NCBI GenBank assembly: GCA_963768975.1
Contig: CAVYKB010000012.1
Span: 124,001 to 188,000 of the forward strand
DNA: 64,000 nucleotides
Reading direction: 5' to 3'
Source: CADCTB01 sp963768975
GTDB lineage: Bacteria > Actinomycetota > Acidimicrobiia > Acidimicrobiales > AC-14
The notes under the pieces were generated by a model. That model searched no databases, was not told where the DNA came from, and worked only from the letters and a program-made list of their open reading frames with translations. Within the stretch, counting starts at the first letter, position 1; every line of letters begins with the position of its first letter. The position numbers were made by a program, and so were the translations under genes. Positions 27,162 through 35,819 of this stretch are shown here, in pieces.

Positions 27162-28592
27162 TCGGTCGACGGCGCGGCGCCAATTGGCGTGGCGCTCGTC
27201 GACCACGGACTGCGGGGCCCGGGGGGTGAACCGGGCCTCCTGCTGCCACAGCGCCGCCACCTCCTCGGGGGAGGACCACACCCCTTCGGCCAGGCCGGCG
27301 AGGAAGGCGGCGCCCAGGGCGGTGGTCTCCCGCACCGCCGGCCTCGACACCGGCACCCCGAGCTGGTCGGCCTGGATCTGCAGGAGGAGATCGAGCACCG
27401 AGGCGCCACCGTCGACCCGCAGCTCGGTGAGTGGATGGCCGGTGGCGGCGGTCATGGCCTCGACCACGTCGCGGGTCTGGTAGGCCATCGCCTCCACCGC
27501 GGCCCGGGCCAGCTGGGCCCGCCCGCTGCCCCGGGTCAGGCCGACGATCGTCCCCCGGGCGTGAGGGTCCCACCACGGGCTGCCGAGCCCGGAGAACGCC
27601 GGCACGAAGGCCACGCCCTGGGCGTCGCGGACCGACTCGGCCAGCGGGCCGATGTCGGCCGGCGAGTCGATGATGCCGAGGCCGTCGCGCAGCCAGGTGA
27701 TCGCCGCGCCGGTGGCGAAGATGGACCCCTCCAGGGCGTAGACCGGCGCGGCCCCGGGCAGCGACCACGCCACCGTGGTGAGGAGCCCGTCGACCGGCTC
27801 GGGGCAGGTCGTGCCCACGTTCATCAGCACGAACGAGCCGGTGCCATAGGTGTTCTTGGCCATCCCGTTCTCGAGGCAGGCCTGGCCGAAGAGGGCGGCC
27901 TGCTGGTCGCCGGCGACCGCGCTGACCGGGATGCCGTCGGCCGTCGTGCCGAAGCGCCCGCTGGTCCGCCGCACCTCGGGAAGGGCGGCGATCGGCACGC
28001 CGAACAGGTCGCACAGCTCGCGGGACCAGACGCCGTGGCGGATGTCGTAGAGCAGTGTCCGGCTGGCGTTGGACGGGTCCGTGGCGAAGACGCCGGCGGT
28101 GAGCTTCCAGAGGATCCACGAGTCGACGGTGCCGAGGGCCAGGCGCGGTCCGGGCGGCACGTCGCCCTCGGCCAGCAGCCACGCCATCTTGGTGGCCGAG
28201 AAGTAAGGGTCCAGCACCAGCCCGGTGGTGCTGCGGACGAGGGGCAGGTGCCCGTCGTCCTCCAGGCGCCGGCAGCGGGCCGCGGTGCGCCGGTCCTGCC
28301 AGACGATGGCGTTGTGGAGCGGCTCGCCCGTGCGCCTGTCCCAGGCCACCACCGTCTCTCGCTGGTTGGTGATGCCGATGGCGGCGACGGGCTCGTCGAG
28401 CGTCGACCGCAGCTCGGCGAGGGTGGTCTCGACCGCGGCCCAGATCTCATCGGGGTCGTGCTCCACCCAGCCCGGCCGGGGGAAGTGCTGCGTCAGCTCG
28501 TGGTACGACCAACCTGCGGGCCGGCCGGCGGCGTCGACGGCGAGGGCGCGCACGCCAGTGGTACCGGCGTCGATGGCAATGGTGAGGGTCAC
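27144..28592 (-). CDS. glpK: Glycerol kinase
   Basis: A FGGY-family kinase of 482 residues. TIAIDAGTTGVRALAVD is the phosphate-1 loop. AIGITNQRETVVAWDRRTGE and NAIVWQDRRT match glycerol kinase, including the GITNQRE and WQDRRT signatures. GDQQAALFGQ, YGTGSFVLMNVG and LRVDGGASVLDLLLQIQADQ complete the C-terminal ATPase domain. It phosphorylates glycerol to glycerol-3-phosphate. The start at GTG 28592 gives the usual short lead before the first strand; a GTG at 28619 is an alternative. No glpF or glpD is adjacent. Confidence 0.9.
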   Translation of the reverse strand: MTLTIAIDAGTTGVRALAVDAAGRPAGWSYHELTQHFPRPGWVEHDPDEIWAAVETTLAELRSTLDEPVAAIGITNQRETVVAWDRRTGEPLHNAIVWQDRRTAARCRRLEDDGHLPLVRSTTGLVLDPYFSATKMAWLLAEGDVPPGPRLALGTVDSWILWKLTAGVFATDPSNASRTLLYDIRHGVWSRELCDLFGVPIAALPEVRRTSGRFGTTADGIPVSAVAGDQQAALFGQACLENGMAKNTYGTGSFVLMNVGTTCPEPVDGLLTTVAWSLPGAAPVYALEGSIFATGAAITWLRDGLGIIDSPADIGPLAESVRDAQGVAFVPAFSGLGSPWWDPHARGTIVGLTRGSGRAQLARAAVEAMAYQTRDVVEAMTAATGHPLTELRVDGGASVLDLLLQIQADQLGVPVSRPAVRETTALGAAFLAGLAEGVWSSPEEVAALWQQEARFTPRAPQSVVDERHANWRRAVDRSRHWA

Positions 28593-28666
28593 AGGGATGC
28601 AAGTCCGGCGGACGCCCACGCCGGCGCAGCCGGCCAGCCCGGCTGCCGGCAGGAAGGAACGGCGGA

Positions 28667-28689
28667 GGGTGCCGGCTCCGCCGGCACCC
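28667..28689. other. GC-rich hairpin in the glpK/pfp divergent region
   Basis: GGGTGCCGGC, loop TCC, GCCGGCACCC: a perfect 10-base stem with a 3-base loop, about 80 bases upstream of the phosphofructokinase start and 75 from glpK. No T-run follows in either direction, so it may be a leader structure rather than a terminator. Confidence 0.4.
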
Positions 28690-28769
28690 GGAGCACGATT
28701 GCCTCACCTGAACGGAGGGAGCGAAGCGACCGAGTGAAGGTGATCATCCTGCCCGGTAGCGTGGCACGC

Positions 28770-29801
28770 ATGCGCGTGGGACTGCTGACCGGGGGAGGGG
28801 ACTGCCCGGGGCTCAACGCCGTCATTCGGGCCGTTGTACGGAAGGGCGAGTTCCAGTACGGCGACGAGCTTGTCGGCTTCGAAGACGGGTGGCGCGGCGT
28901 CCTGGACCGGCGGACCCTACCGCTCGACGTCGAGCGCTGCCGTGGAATCCTGCCTCGGGGCGGCACCATCCTGGGGACGTCGCGCACCAACCCCTACAAG
29001 GTGGAGGGCGGCCCCCAGCAGGCGCTCGACAACCTGCGCGAGGAGCGCATCGACGCCCTCATCGCCATCGGCGGCGACGATACCTTGGGCGTGGCCGAGA
29101 AGCTGTCGCGCCAGGGTCTGGTGTGCATCGGGGTGCCCAAGACGATCGACAACGACCTGTCCGGCACGGAGGTCACCTTCGGGTTCGATACTGCCGTCCA
29201 GATTGCTTCGGACGCCATCGACCGGCTGCACACCACCGCCGAGTCCCACGACCGGGTGATGGTGGTGGAGGTCATGGGCCGCCACGCGGGCTGGATCGCC
29301 ACCGAGGCCGGCATCGCCGGCGGGGCGGCGTTCATACTCATCCCCGAGGAGCCCTTCGACATCGATGACGTGTGCGCCCGCCTGAAGGCCCGCCATGACC
29401 GGGGCCGGTACGCGTCGATCGTGGTGGTGGCCGAGGGGGCGGTGCCCGCAGAGGGCACCATGGAGGTGCAGTCGGGCGAGCTGGACGCCTTCGGCCACGT
29501 GCGACTGGGGGGTATCGGCAACCGGGTGGCTCAGAGCATCGAGGAGCACACCGGGTTCGAGACCCGGGTCACGATCCTGGGCCACATCCAGCGGGGCGGC
29601 ACGCCGACGGCATCCGACCGCATCCTGGCCACCCGCTTCGGCATTGCCGCCATCGACGCCGTGCACGCCGGAGCCAGCGGCGAGATGGTGGCGCTGCAGG
29701 CCGGCCAGATCGTGCGTGTCCCCCTTTCGGTGGCGGTGGGCAGCTCCAAGACGGTCGACCCGGAGCTGTACCACGGCGTCGCCGAAGTCTTCTTTGGCTG
29801 A
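28770..29801 (+). CDS. pfp: Phosphofructokinase, predicted PPi-dependent
   Basis: A 343-residue group III phosphofructokinase with GGDCPGLNAVIRAVV at the start, catalytic TIDNDL (125-130) and MGRHAGWIA. Positions 104 and 124, in E. coli PfkA numbering that happens to coincide, are Asp (GGDDT) and Lys (PKTIDND). In this family Asp104 with Lys124 is the PPi-dependent type, as in the Amycolatopsis enzyme, while Gly at 104 goes with ATP. So it probably uses pyrophosphate and works reversibly in glycolysis and gluconeogenesis. The ATG at 28770 precedes the first strand directly. It overlaps the RDD gene by eight bases. Confidence 0.85.
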   Translation: MRVGLLTGGGDCPGLNAVIRAVVRKGEFQYGDELVGFEDGWRGVLDRRTLPLDVERCRGILPRGGTILGTSRTNPYKVEGGPQQALDNLREERIDALIAIGGDDTLGVAEKLSRQGLVCIGVPKTIDNDLSGTEVTFGFDTAVQIASDAIDRLHTTAESHDRVMVVEVMGRHAGWIATEAGIAGGAAFILIPEEPFDIDDVCARLKARHDRGRYASIVVVAEGAVPAEGTMEVQSGELDAFGHVRLGGIGNRVAQSIEEHTGFETRVTILGHIQRGGTPTASDRILATRFGIAAIDAVHAGASGEMVALQAGQIVRVPLSVAVGSSKTVDPELYHGVAEVFFG

Positions 29802-30243
29802 CGAGGAGACCGAAGGCCTGGCGTCGATGGGCCAGCGCCTCGGCGGAGCGCTGATCGACGGCCTCCTGACCAGCATGGTGGTCGTGATCCCGTTGATCCT
29901 GGGTTTCGTCGACCTCGACGACTTCGAGGGGACGCTGCCGGCGCCGATCCTCCTCGGGCTGTTCTTCTTCGGGGCGATCTACACCATCGTGCCGACCGCG
30001 ATCTGGGGCCAGACCCTGGGCAAGATCGCGGTAGGCACCCGCGTGGTGGTGGACCCCGACGGCACCGTGCCGGGGTGGCGCCGCTCGGCGGTGCGGTGGG
30101 CGCTTCCCGGCCTGGCCGGCCGGCTGCCCGTCGTCGGGCTCGTCGTCAGCCTGGTCGTGCTGGGGTCGATCCTGTGGGATCCCCGTCGGCGGGGGCTGCA
30201 CGACCGGGTGGCCGGCACCATCGTGGTTAAGGTGCCCCGATGA
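29794..30243 (+). CDS. RDD-family membrane protein
   Basis: About 149 residues with three hydrophobic segments. The N-terminal MGQRLGGALIDGLL carries the Arg/Asp pair that names the RDD family, and WGQTLGKIAVGTRVV and DPRRRGLHDRVAGTIVV are its other conserved blocks. Function of the family is not settled. The start is taken at the TTG 29794 overlapping the phosphofructokinase end; ATG 29827 is an alternative. The stop overlaps the next start (ATGA). Confidence 0.8.
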   Translation: MADEETEGLASMGQRLGGALIDGLLTSMVVVIPLILGFVDLDDFEGTLPAPILLGLFFFGAIYTIVPTAIWGQTLGKIAVGTRVVVDPDGTVPGWRRSAVRWALPGLAGRLPVVGLVVSLVVLGSILWDPRRRGLHDRVAGTIVVKVPR

Positions 30244-31025
30244 CGACCGCAGCGGAGCACTGGGCCTCAGAACTGGCGTCGTGGGCCATCCCCAACCACA
30301 TCATGGCCCAGGCCACCGAGTCGCCCTGGGAGTTTTCGCCGGCGCTGTTCCGCCCGCCGCCGGCCGAGCCCACGCCCGACACGCCGTCGCGAGCCCGGGC
30401 CCGGGAGGCGCTGCCCGCCGGCGGGTCGGTGCTCGACGTGGGCTGCGGGGGCGGCGCCGCCGGGCTCGCTCTGGTGCCGCCGGCGGGGCGGGTCAGCGGG
30501 TTCGACCAGAGCCGCGACCTGCTCGACCTTTTCGAGGCCCGGGCCCGCGAGCTGGGGGTCGAGTTCGAGGTGTTCCAGGGCACCTGGCCGGACGACGCCG
30601 GGCGGGTGGGGCCGGCGGACGTGGTGGTGACCCATCACGTGGCCTACAACGTGGCGGGGCTGGCGGCCTTCGCCGGTGAGCTGACGGCGCACGCCCGCAA
30701 CCGGGTAGTCATGGAGCTCACGGGTGACCACCCCCGGGCCGGCGTGAACGACCTGTGGCGCCACTTCTGGGACGTCGAGCGTCCGAGCGGGCCGACGGCC
30801 GACGACGCCATCGCCGTGCTGCGGGAGGCGGGCATCGAGCCGACCGTGGAGCGGGTGGCGCGGGAGAACCGGTCGATCAGCCAGGAGGCCCGGGTGACGT
30901 CGGTCCGCCGCTACCTGTGCCTCCCGCCCGAGCGTGAGCCGGAGGTGGCTGAGCTCCTCAAGGACCGGCCGCCGGCGGCCGGCGAGGTCGTCACCCTGTG
31001 GTGGGACGGTCAGTCGGCGGTGTAG
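30240..31025 (+). CDS. SAM-dependent methyltransferase
   Basis: A class I methyltransferase of 261 residues. The SAM loop is VLDVGCGGGAAGLAL (motif I, near 62-76), followed by GFDQSRDLLDLFEARARELG and DVVVTHHVAYNV (motifs II and IV). The N-terminal FSPALFRPPPAEPTPDTPSR is not a familiar substrate domain. Substrate unknown. It is coupled to the RDD gene by an ATGA overlap and overlaps the convergent PGPGW gene by 16 bases. Confidence 0.8.
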   Translation: MTTAAEHWASELASWAIPNHIMAQATESPWEFSPALFRPPPAEPTPDTPSRARAREALPAGGSVLDVGCGGGAAGLALVPPAGRVSGFDQSRDLLDLFEARARELGVEFEVFQGTWPDDAGRVGPADVVVTHHVAYNVAGLAAFAGELTAHARNRVVMELTGDHPRAGVNDLWRHFWDVERPSGPTADDAIAVLREAGIEPTVERVARENRSISQEARVTSVRRYLCLPPEREPEVAELLKDRPPAAGEVVTLWWDGQSAV

Positions 31026-31297
31026 TCGATGTTCGGGGCCTCGCCCCGGCGGGCGGCCCGGCGCATCGCCGCGTTCTTGGCCTGGGCGGCGCGGGCCTTG
31101 GCCTTGTCGAGGGCGATCGCCGCCCAGGCGAACTGATGGGCCAGGATGGCCAGGCCGGCGATGATCACCAGCAGGCCCGGGCCGGGCGTGACCAGCATCA
31201 CCACGCCGACACCGAGCACCGTGAACCCGACCGCGGCGACAGACAGCCGCACCGACTGGTGAGCCATGAAGCGCAGCACGGATACCATCCTCGCCAC
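31010..31297 (-). CDS. PGPGW-type small transmembrane protein
   Basis: Ninety-five residues with two adjoining membrane segments around the family motif LVTPGPGLLVIIAGLAIL, matching the PGPGW (TIGR02611-like) family found in actinobacteria. The C-terminus is a basic Ala/Lys/Arg helix. Function unknown. The start at 31297 is the only one giving the full N-terminal segment. Confidence 0.75.
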   Translation of the reverse strand: MARMVSVLRFMAHQSVRLSVAAVGFTVLGVGVVMLVTPGPGLLVIIAGLAILAHQFAWAAIALDKAKARAAQAKNAAMRRAARRGEAPNIDYTAD

Positions 31298-31324
31298 TAA
31301 ACCATCGTGGCATAGGCGCGAGCG

Positions 31325-32143
31325 TTAGTCGCGGCGGTTCAGCGCATCCACCGCGCCGGCATCCATCAGCAGCTGGAACAGTGCCGGCGCCACCCCGGGC
31401 GTGGCCACCATCACCGACTCCGGGGCGATGGGGCCGCCGTCGAGGCCGCTGGCCGTCGCCCCGGCCTCGGTGGCGATCAACAAGCCGGCAGCAACGTCCC
31501 AGGGCTGGCCGCCGGCCTCGAAATAGCCGTCGAGGCGGCCACAGGCCACCCAGCACAGGTCCAGCGACGCCACCCCGTTGCGGCGGATGTCGCGCACCTT
31601 GGGCAGCAGGTGGGGGAGGACTTCGGCCTGCCGGCCCCGCCGGCCGGCGCCGTAGCCGAACCCCGTGCCGATAAGAGCGCGGGCCAGATCGGTCTCGCCG
31701 GTCACGGCGATGGGGTCGCCGTTCAGCCAGGCCCCCTGGCCGCGCACCGCGGTGAAGACCTCCCGATGGCCGGGAACGGCGACCACGCCCACCTCCACCG
31801 TGCCGTCGACCTCGACGCCGACCGAGACGGACCATGTGGGGTGGCGGTAGAGGTAATTGGTGGTGCCGTCGAGCGGGTCGATGACCCAGCGCACGCCGCT
31901 GGTGCCGTCCCGGGCGCCGGTCTCCTCGCCGAGGATGGCGTCGTCCGGGCGCTCGGCCAGGATGCCCTTGACGATCAGGGTCTCCGCCGCCCGGTCCATC
32001 TCACTGACCATGTCGGTGCCGCTGGTCTTGGTGGTGACGTCGACGCGGACGTCGTCGACGCCGGCGAGGAGGAGGTCGCCGGCCTCGCTGGCGACGCGCT
32101 CGGCGAGGGTCAGGAGTTCGGTGAGGCGACGTTCAGCTGGCAT
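31325..32143 (-). CDS. Inositol monophosphatase family protein
   Basis: A Mg-dependent phosphatase of 272 residues. It has the metal-binding residues in GEETG, the DPLDGTTNYLY motif (DPxDxT) near 85, and the late WDVAAGLLIATEAGATASG block. This is the IMPase/SuhB/histidinol-phosphatase fold; inositol-1-phosphate is likely because actinobacteria make inositol lipids, but other substrates fit. ATG 32143 is preferred; ATG 32158 would leave nine bases to the divergent aldolase gene. Confidence 0.85.
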   Translation of the reverse strand: MPAERRLTELLTLAERVASEAGDLLLAGVDDVRVDVTTKTSGTDMVSEMDRAAETLIVKGILAERPDDAILGEETGARDGTSGVRWVIDPLDGTTNYLYRHPTWSVSVGVEVDGTVEVGVVAVPGHREVFTAVRGQGAWLNGDPIAVTGETDLARALIGTGFGYGAGRRGRQAEVLPHLLPKVRDIRRNGVASLDLCWVACGRLDGYFEAGGQPWDVAAGLLIATEAGATASGLDGGPIAPESVMVATPGVAPALFQLLMDAGAVDALNRRD

Positions 32144-32167
32144 CGTCAAGTCTGCCATCGTACGGGG

Positions 32168-33181
32168 ATGGTCGACCTGCGCTCGGACACGGTGACCCGC
32201 CCCACCCTGGAGATGCGGCGGGCCATGGCGTTCGCCGAGGTGGGCGACGACGTCTACGGTGAAGACCCGACCGTGAACGCGTTGGAGGCGGCGTTCGCCG
32301 AGCGGGTGGGCAAGGAGGCGGCGCTGTTCGTGCCTTCGGGGACGATGGGCAACCAGCTGGCCCTGCGGGTGCTGGCGCCAGCGGGTACGACCGTGTTGGC
32401 CGGCCGGCGCCAGCACGTCGTGATCTACGAGAACGGCGCCGGCGGGCGCAACGCAGGCGTGCAGTTCACGACGCTGGAGGACGCCGACGGGACGATCTCG
32501 GCCGACGACGTGCGCTGGGCGGTCGAGGCGGTGGAGCACCACCACGTGCGGCCGGGGCTGGTGTGCGTCGAGAACACCCACATGCCCGCCGATGGGGCCC
32601 CGTGGCCCCTGGAGGCGTTGCAGGCGGTGGCTGCGGCGGCGAGCACAGTGGGGCTGCCCGTCCACCTCGACGGCGCCCGGCTGTTCAACGCCGAGGTGGC
32701 GACCGGAGAGCCGGCGGCGGCGCTGGCGGCGCCGGCGACCACGGTCATGTGCTGCCTGTCGAAGGGGCTGTGCGCGCCGGTGGGCTCGATGCTGGCCGGC
32801 CCGTCGGAGGTGATGGCGGCGGCCCGGGGGGAGCGCCAGCGGCTGGGAGGCGGCATGCGCCAGGCCGGCGTCATCGCTGCCGCCGGCCTGGTGGCCCTGC
32901 AAACGATGGTCGAGCGGCTGGCCGAGGACCACCGGCGGGCCCGCCGGCTGGCCGACGTGGTGGCCGAGCGGTGGCCCGATGGCGGGTGTGACCCCGATCG
33001 GGTGCGGACGAACGTCGTGACCTGGCGGCATCCGGCGCCCCTGGAGCTGGTCGACTGGCTGGCCGGCGAAGGCGTGCTCGCCGGCACCATCGCCCCGGGC
33101 GTCATGCGGGTCGTGACCCACCACGACGTCGACGACGAGGCACTCGAGCGGGCCGTGCGCGCCCTGGCGGCAGCGCCGTAG
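32168..33181 (+). CDS. ltaE: Low-specificity L-threonine aldolase
   Basis: A fold-type I PLP enzyme of 337 residues opening VDLRSDTVTRPT, with DDVYGEDPTVNALE, FVPSGTMGNQLAL, ENTHM, VHLDGARLFNA and the Schiff-base lysine in CCLSKGLCAPVGS. These are all signatures of threonine aldolase, which splits threonine into glycine and acetaldehyde. Its stop shares a base with the GTG start of the deacetylase gene, so the two are co-transcribed. Confidence 0.9.
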   Translation: MVDLRSDTVTRPTLEMRRAMAFAEVGDDVYGEDPTVNALEAAFAERVGKEAALFVPSGTMGNQLALRVLAPAGTTVLAGRRQHVVIYENGAGGRNAGVQFTTLEDADGTISADDVRWAVEAVEHHHVRPGLVCVENTHMPADGAPWPLEALQAVAAAASTVGLPVHLDGARLFNAEVATGEPAAALAAPATTVMCCLSKGLCAPVGSMLAGPSEVMAAARGERQRLGGGMRQAGVIAAAGLVALQTMVERLAEDHRRARRLADVVAERWPDGGCDPDRVRTNVVTWRHPAPLELVDWLAGEGVLAGTIAPGVMRVVTHHDVDDEALERAVRALAAAP

Positions 33182-33891
33182 TGGTCGCCCTCTACGGTGG
33201 GGCGCCGGCGCGGGCGCTGGCGGTCTACGCCCACCCCGACGACCCCGAGATCTCCTGTGGGGCCACGCTGGCCGGGTGGGCGACCGCCGGCGCCGAGGTC
33301 CACGTGCTCGTCCTGACCCGCGGGGAGAAGGGCTCGCACGACCCGGCGGCCGACCGCGATGCGCTGGCCGCACGCCGGCGGTCCGAGATGGATGCGGCCG
33401 GCAAGGTGCTCAAGATCGCCGGCCGGGAGCAGCTGTCGATCGACGACGGCGAGCTGGTCAACTCGGCCGAGGTGCGGGGCGAGATCGTGGCCGCCATCCG
33501 CCGGGTGCGGCCCGACGTCTTGGTGTGCCCCGACCCCACCGCAGTCATCTTCGGCGACACATACTTCAACCACTCCGACCACCGGGTCGCCGGCTGGGCG
33601 ACGCTGGACGCGGTGTCGCCGGCCGCCGGCAACCCCCACTACTTCCCGGCGGCGGGGCCGGCGCACCCGGTGGGCGTCGTCCTGCTGTCGGGGACGCTGG
33701 AGCCCAACGTGTGGGTCGACGTCAGCGCGTCCCTCGACACCAAGGTCGACGCCCTGCTGTGCCACACCAGCCAACTCGACGGCTCCGAGGAGCTGTTCCG
33801 CGACGTCCTGCGGGCCCGGGCCGAGGCGGAGGGGGCGACGGCGGGCGTGCGCTACGCCGAGAGCTTCCGGCGCCTCACGCTTTCCGGGTGA
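33181..33891 (+). CDS. PIG-L family deacetylase
   Basis: A 236-residue zinc hydrolase with the PIG-L metal motif AHPDDPEISCGATLA near the start and the later HSDHR. TRGEKGSHDP and ARRRSEMDAAGKVL match the LmbE/MshB branch. Such enzymes remove N-acetyl groups from GlcNAc-containing lipids, mycothiol precursors or antibiotics; which applies here is unclear. Start GTG 33181 overlaps the stop of ltaE by one base. Confidence 0.85.
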   Translation: MVALYGGAPARALAVYAHPDDPEISCGATLAGWATAGAEVHVLVLTRGEKGSHDPAADRDALAARRRSEMDAAGKVLKIAGREQLSIDDGELVNSAEVRGEIVAAIRRVRPDVLVCPDPTAVIFGDTYFNHSDHRVAGWATLDAVSPAAGNPHYFPAAGPAHPVGVVLLSGTLEPNVWVDVSASLDTKVDALLCHTSQLDGSEELFRDVLRARAEAEGATAGVRYAESFRRLTLSG

Positions 33892-33896
33892 CCTTT

Positions 33897-33931
33897 GTGC
33901 AGAATTCCGGTCCAGAGCCGGAATTTTGCAC
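33897..33931. repeat. Palindromic element between convergent genes
   Basis: GTGCAGAATTCCGG and CCGGAATTTTGCAC flank TCCAGAG, forming a 14-base stem with one G-T pair. It lies between the deacetylase gene and the convergent membrane protein gene and is AT-richer than its surroundings. There is no T-run, so it could be a bidirectional terminator or a dispersed REP-like palindrome. Confidence 0.55.
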
Positions 33932-33972
33932 ACTCACGGCGGGGCCGGACCGCGACACTTGCGGAAGGCGGC

Positions 33973-35754
33973 CTACACCCGGGCGCCGGCGGCCCACGCC
34001 GGCGGGAGGTACTCGCCCGAGGGGCCGCCGCCGGCGACCGGCGGGACCGGGGGCACCCGGCGAGCGGTGATGGCGATGAGGGTGATGAAGAGGGCGACGA
34101 CGACGGCCAGGCCGGAGTAGGCGGCGATGGCGGCGCCGGGGGGCCCGCCCTTGACCTCCCGCAGCAGGATGATGGTGTTGCGCACGAACTTCTCGGTGCG
34201 CACCGGGACGGCCGGCACCTCGGGGGCGCCGATCTCGGGGTCGGCGGGCAGGTAGACGGGGACGGCCATGACCTCGTTGCCTCGCTGGAGGCTGACCATG
34301 GTCTTCCAGCTTCCGGTGACGGGCACCGGGCGGGAGGAGACGTAGCGGCCCATCTCGACCTGGCGCAGGTCCGCCCCGACCGTCTCCGAGCCGCCCTGCC
34401 ACGACGTCACTGCGAAGGCGGTGGCCCGGCGGGCGGCGTCGGGCGGGTCGAGGACGACCTCGACGTTGGCCATGCTGCCCACCTGCTCGAGGCGGACGGT
34501 GGCGGTCACCGGGCCGACGTCGCGGGGGAGGGGGAATGCGAGGGTGCCCAGGAGCGCGACGCCCGCCACGGCAAGTGCGGCGGCGGGGATCGTCTCCCGG
34601 GCCTTGGCGACGGCCCCGCCCAGGGCGGTGCCGACCAAGGAGGCGGCCACGGCCGCGATGGGGCCGAGGATGGCGATTTTCAGGGCCAGCGACGCCGGCA
34701 TCCGGGCCGAGGTGGAGAAGCCCCATAGGGTGACCCAGCCCAGCTCGGTGACCAGGCCGACGGTGCCCACGAGCGCGCCGGTGACGGTGGCCAGGCGCAC
34801 CGGCTTCTCCGTGCCGAGCCAGTAGAAGGCGGCCTCCACGATGAGGGCGGAGCCCAGGTACAGCGGGAAGTGGGGAACAGTGTGGTTCATCACCCCGCCG
34901 ATGGCGAAGGCCAGGAACCCGCGCAGGATGAGGTAGACGCCGACGACCATGAGGGCGCCCCAGGGGCCCAGCGCCCGGCGCACGGCCATGAGGGTGAACC
35001 CGGCGGCGATCATGATGAGGATCGGCAGGTAGAGCACCTGGAACTGGGGGACGCCGTAGTCGAACTCGCCCTGCAGCGTGCTCATGCCCACGAGGATGGT
35101 GCCGGCGGTGAGGACGTTGATGCCCTTGCCCAGCAGTGTCGGCTCGGCGTAGGGCCGGGCCTCGGCCAGCATGAGCCAGAGGGCGATGGTGCCGAGGGAG
35201 CCGGAGACAACGAGCTGGATGTGGGGCGGGCTCCAGAGGGTGACGTCGACCCCGTAGGCCTCGTGCCACAGGGCGTCGAACCCGAAGGCGGTGACTCCGC
35301 CCAGGCCGAGGGCGACGAGCAGGACGGCCGACCAGGGCACGTGGAGGAAGCCCCACCGCATAGCCGTCTCCGCCTTGTCGATGCTGGCGAACAGCACGGC
35401 GATGCCGGCGGCGTAGATCAGCCCGCCCAGGCCCACGAGGATCATCACGTGTGAGGGGGTGAAGAGCTCCTGGTCACGGCCGTTGTCGATGTGCCAGGCG
35501 ACGTCCCAGTAGAAGCCGATGACCACCACCAGCAGCATGATGAGGCCGCTGAGAGTGCCGGCCATCGACCAGCCCGGGTACCCGGTGATGCGGCGGAGGG
35601 TGTCGCTGATCTGGGAGAAGAAGAAGGTCAGCGGGTTCCTCATGTCGTTCGTCCGCCCGAAGGCGAACAGCGTCAGGCTCACCAGCCCGTACGACGCCAG
35701 AGGGATGACCAACCAGGCCCATGCGTCCCAACCCCACTGGGTGGCAGCGATCAT
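33973..35754 (-). CDS. Large multi-spanning membrane protein with a C-terminal FixH/YtkA-like domain
   Basis: The 593-residue protein has about ten to twelve hydrophobic segments over the first 420 residues, with His-containing segments (DVAWHIDNGRDQELFTPSHV, FDALWHEAYGVDV, WSPPHIQLVV). Next comes a beta-rich external region near 425-530. Its pattern (VRLEQVGSMANVEVVLDPPD ... GRYVSSRPVPVTGSWKTMVS) resembles FixH/YtkA-like domains, some of which bind copper. A final membrane segment and Pro-rich tail follow. No family is firmly recognised; a link to metal or respiratory assembly is inference. The start at 35754 is chosen to leave the MerR-type dyad outside the gene. Confidence 0.6.
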   Translation of the reverse strand: MIAATQWGWDAWAWLVIPLASYGLVSLTLFAFGRTNDMRNPLTFFFSQISDTLRRITGYPGWSMAGTLSGLIMLLVVVIGFYWDVAWHIDNGRDQELFTPSHVMILVGLGGLIYAAGIAVLFASIDKAETAMRWGFLHVPWSAVLLVALGLGGVTAFGFDALWHEAYGVDVTLWSPPHIQLVVSGSLGTIALWLMLAEARPYAEPTLLGKGINVLTAGTILVGMSTLQGEFDYGVPQFQVLYLPILIMIAAGFTLMAVRRALGPWGALMVVGVYLILRGFLAFAIGGVMNHTVPHFPLYLGSALIVEAAFYWLGTEKPVRLATVTGALVGTVGLVTELGWVTLWGFSTSARMPASLALKIAILGPIAAVAASLVGTALGGAVAKARETIPAAALAVAGVALLGTLAFPLPRDVGPVTATVRLEQVGSMANVEVVLDPPDAARRATAFAVTSWQGGSETVGADLRQVEMGRYVSSRPVPVTGSWKTMVSLQRGNEVMAVPVYLPADPEIGAPEVPAVPVRTEKFVRNTIILLREVKGGPPGAAIAAYSGLAVVVALFITLIAITARRVPPVPPVAGGGPSGEYLPPAWAAGARV

Positions 35755-35764
35755 GGGGCGAACC

Positions 35765-35797
35765 TTACATTGATCCATGTCACGGATACAAGTGTAA
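35765..35797. promoter_or_regulatory. Dyad operator in the MerR/membrane-protein divergent promoter
   Basis: TTACATTGATCC at the left and GGATACAAGTGTAA at the right form an imperfect inverted repeat with TTACA/TGTAA ends around a nine-base centre. It occupies most of the 65 bases between the divergent starts, as expected for a MerR regulator controlling itself and its neighbour. Confidence 0.55.
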
Positions 35798-35819
35798 CCT
35801 TTGGGGCGTGGCGGCAACC

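Noticed and set aside
28667..28689. Terminator between glpK and pfp
   Set aside because: The genes are divergent, so neither transcript ends there, and no T-run follows the stem.
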